NCBI GenBank assembly: GCA_030672375.1
Contig: DAOVGP010000038.1
Coordinates: forward strand, 1 to 14,773
DNA from: Candidatus Aenigmatarchaeota archaeon
GTDB taxonomy: Archaea > Aenigmatarchaeota > Aenigmatarchaeia > CG10238-14
Direction of reading: 5' to 3'
DNA length: 14,773 bases
This document shows positions 13,451-14,773 of the stretch, one piece after another (the stretch's first letter is position 1; every line of letters starts with the position of its first letter). The notes beneath the pieces are model-generated. The model was not told the origin of the DNA, made no database searches, and saw nothing but the letters and a program-made list of their open reading frames with translations. The position numbers and the translations under genes are program-made.

Positions 13451-14005
13451 TTAACTTGACAAATCGATTTCACACATCGTATGAACAATGTAATCGTAGA
13501 ATATCAATTTTGTTGGTTCATTTATGTCTAATATCCTGAATTCCAAGCAACCACTCATTTCCTGTTCAGGTCTAACGACTCTAATTCTAAATGTGTTTGC
13601 ATAATCACAACGGTAATACGTTTCTTGAGGATTATAATATCTTCTGCCATCGTCTAAGATTTTAAATTGGTGTGATCCAGTATAATAATCCTCTTCCTCA
13701 GGACCTATGTATTGGGCAGTAAAATTAACGAGTACAATTTTATAATCTCCCCTCAACTCAAACTCTTTCATGTCATCGATTTCCCATGTAAAATTACTAC
13801 ATGTTTGAATCTTTGGAATGGTTGTTGTAGGAGATGGGATTGATGTTGTTGTGATTGTACTAGTAGTCGTCGTCTCCCTAGTTTTTGAAATGTATTCTGA
13901 TGAAAAAAACATCACAAAAATTAAAACGAGTATTGAAACCATGATTAAAATGTCAGTATTTACCGGAATTATTATTTTTTTAACTTTCTTCTTTCTTTTT
14001 TTCAT
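13451..14005 (-). CDS. N-terminally anchored extracellular protein with Thr-rich stalk (DUF4352-like)
   Basis: A 184-residue protein with a very basic cytoplasmic start (KKRKKKVKK, residues 2-10) and a TM helix at about 19-36. A Thr/Ser/Pro stalk spans 42-64. The rest is a beta-rich external domain whose spacing (FKILDDGRRYY, then SGCLEFRI) resembles the DUF4352 immunoglobulin-like family. Four cysteines (69, 133, 153, 178) lie in the external part and could form two disulfides. The basic start, lack of a clear signal cleavage site and orientation suggest a type II anchor with the C-terminus outside. Stalk composition matches the surface protein at the left edge of the window, so similar O-glycosylation is likely (inference). 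It may belong to the same unit as the membrane gene 77 bases upstream. Function is unknown. Confidence 0.72.
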   Translation of the reverse strand: MKKRKKKVKKIIIPVNTDILIMVSILVLIFVMFFSSEYISKTRETTTTSTITTTSIPSPTTTIPKIQTCSNFTWEIDDMKEFELRGDYKIVLVNFTAQYIGPEEEDYYTGSHQFKILDDGRRYYNPQETYYRCDYANTFRIRVVRPEQEMSGCLEFRILDINEPTKLIFYDYIVHTMCEIDLSS

Positions 14006-14082
14006 GATATAATTCTCTCATTTTAAGAACAAAAATCTATCTGATTAGATTAATGATATTTTGTAAGTTATATTTGATTTAT

Positions 14083-14460
14083 CTATTTTTTTAAAGCATT
14101 AACCATCGTTGCAAGAGGAAGCCCCAAAGCAAACGCAATTAACATTTTCTGTATAGACTCGTTTAAAAAATACCCTATTAAAAAAGAAAATGTACCAACT
14201 ATCACAATTCCTACCAAAAGATGTTTTAAAAAATCCCTTCCTGCCATTATCCATAGAATAAGCCCACACACAACTAAACTTGAAACAAATAATAAAAATG
14301 ATTGTCCGAGTTCAATTTGTAAAGTGCGTATAGTAAAGACTTGAACGATAACAAAAATAGATGTGAGCATTTGAGCGACATCTTTTTTATCAAATCTATC
14401 GTAAATTAAAAGTGTTTTTTCCCTTAGTCTATGGATATTATGTTTAATTTTTCTTTTCAT
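14083..14460 (-). CDS. Small polytopic membrane protein
   Basis: A 125-residue protein with a basic, helical N-terminus (residues 1-26) followed by about four hydrophobic segments, near 28-46, 53-72, 78-98 and 103-121. The N-terminal segment FDKKDVAQMLTSIF is faintly like that of DUF2391 integral membrane proteins, but I cannot confirm the family. There are no conserved charged catalytic residues inside the membrane segments. It lies 21 bases after the partial YdjM-like gene and on the same strand, so the two are probably cotranscribed. Its substrate or role cannot be stated. Confidence 0.6.
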   Translation of the reverse strand: MKRKIKHNIHRLREKTLLIYDRFDKKDVAQMLTSIFVIVQVFTIRTLQIELGQSFLLFVSSLVVCGLILWIMAGRDFLKHLLVGIVIVGTFSFLIGYFLNESIQKMLIAFALGLPLATMVNALKK

Positions 14461-14481
14461 ATTAATCTTATGTAATTTTCC

Positions 14482-14773
14482 TTATTTCAATGTTTTTTTC
14501 TTCCAATACATCCATATCCCAATCAAGAAGGACAGACTACAAAAAAGATAAATTTGCTGCGAGGAAAACAAACCATAAAATGGGTTACTCTGAAGTGGAT
14601 ATAAAGGTTTCATGTCTGTATACAAAAATGAATCAAGTAGTATATGGGAGTAAACACCGAAAAATGAAGCCCATAAGATTTTCTTGAATGACGAATCTTG
14701 GCCTAACTTGAAAACAGTCATTATTTTTTTAATATGATGTCTCAAAAGATACATTACGCCAGCGGTTAAAATT
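14482..14773 (-). CDS. YdjM/DUF457-like membrane hydrolase, 5' end outside window
   Basis: The frame stays open to the right edge, reading ILTAGV before the first internal Met, so the start is missing; about 97 C-terminal residues are present. The segment GVYSHILLDSFLYTDMKPLY contains the SHxLLD block conserved in YdjM-type (PF04307) inner-membrane predicted metal-dependent hydrolases, followed by a Pro-rich PLQSNPFYGL turn and a final TM helix (about 20 residues) with a basic end. In this family the His and Asp are thought to bind metal. Downstream, after 21 bases, is a small membrane protein gene. Substrate is not known for the archaeal members. The family call rests on one motif and the membrane layout. 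Confidence 0.6.
   Translation of the reverse strand, partial: ILTAGVMYLLRHHIKKIMTVFKLGQDSSFKKILWASFFGVYSHILLDSFLYTDMKPLYPLQSNPFYGLFSSQQIYLFCSLSFLIGIWMYWKKKTLK

Noticed and set aside
1..14773. tRNA, rRNA, CRISPR array, transposon or integrated element
   Set aside because: No cloverleaf, regularly spaced repeat, transposase, integrase or terminal repeats were seen on either strand by eye.

Overview
The window comes from an AT-rich archaeon. The evidence is a set of archaeal or archaeal-type proteins: an archaeal type IA topoisomerase, the two halves of the fork nuclease Hef, a DUF460 protein, a DUF359 CoA kinase fused to an archaeal PPAT, an archaeosortase and a MinD-type ATPase. TATA boxes centred 26-29 bases before several start codons, with no Shine-Dalgarno, fit leaderless archaeal transcription. 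Surface proteins with Thr-rich stalks, compact spacing and many overlapping ends are compatible with an uncultivated lineage such as Aenigmarchaeota or another DPANN or early euryarchaeal group. That placement is a guess.

Layout: (1) 1-856, the C-terminal part of a cell-surface protein with beta domains, a poly-Gly/poly-Thr linker, one TM helix and a basic tail. (2) 925-2026, a winged-helix regulator and a MinD/ParA-type ATPase, convergent and overlapping at their ends. (3) 2027-2350, a regulatory stretch and a 45-residue CxxC...CxxC zinc-ribbon microprotein. (4) 2338-10096, six minus-strand genes packed head to tail, in transcription order: Hef-type helicase, Hef-type ERCC4 nuclease, DUF460 RNase H-fold protein, archaeosortase, a 596-residue coiled-coil protein and topoisomerase I. 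The junctions are overlaps of 1, 4 and 34 bases, then gaps of 31 and 33 bases; topA also has its own TATA box. (5) 10158-11138, a divergently transcribed fusion of phosphopantetheine adenylyltransferase and GTP-dependent dephospho-CoA kinase. (6) 11125-11816, a minus-strand pair: a YjbQ-family protein and a thioredoxin-fold protein whose CxxC has become SxxS. (7) 11910-13445, an unrecognised protein with an internal duplication, then a single-domain KaiC-like ATPase. (8) 13451-14773, three minus-strand membrane or surface genes, the last cut by the window edge.

Together, region 4 looks like a genome-maintenance operon (fork remodelling and cleavage, a predicted RNase H-fold nuclease, a coiled-coil protein, topoisomerase) with a membrane archaeosortase embedded in it. 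The fusion protein would complete CoA synthesis. The outer ends of the window carry envelope proteins. The most unusual items are the split Hef, the archaeosortase inside the repair operon, the Cys-less thioredoxin, the zinc-ribbon microprotein and the duplicated protein beside the KaiC-like ATPase. I saw no tRNA, rRNA, CRISPR array or insertion sequence.
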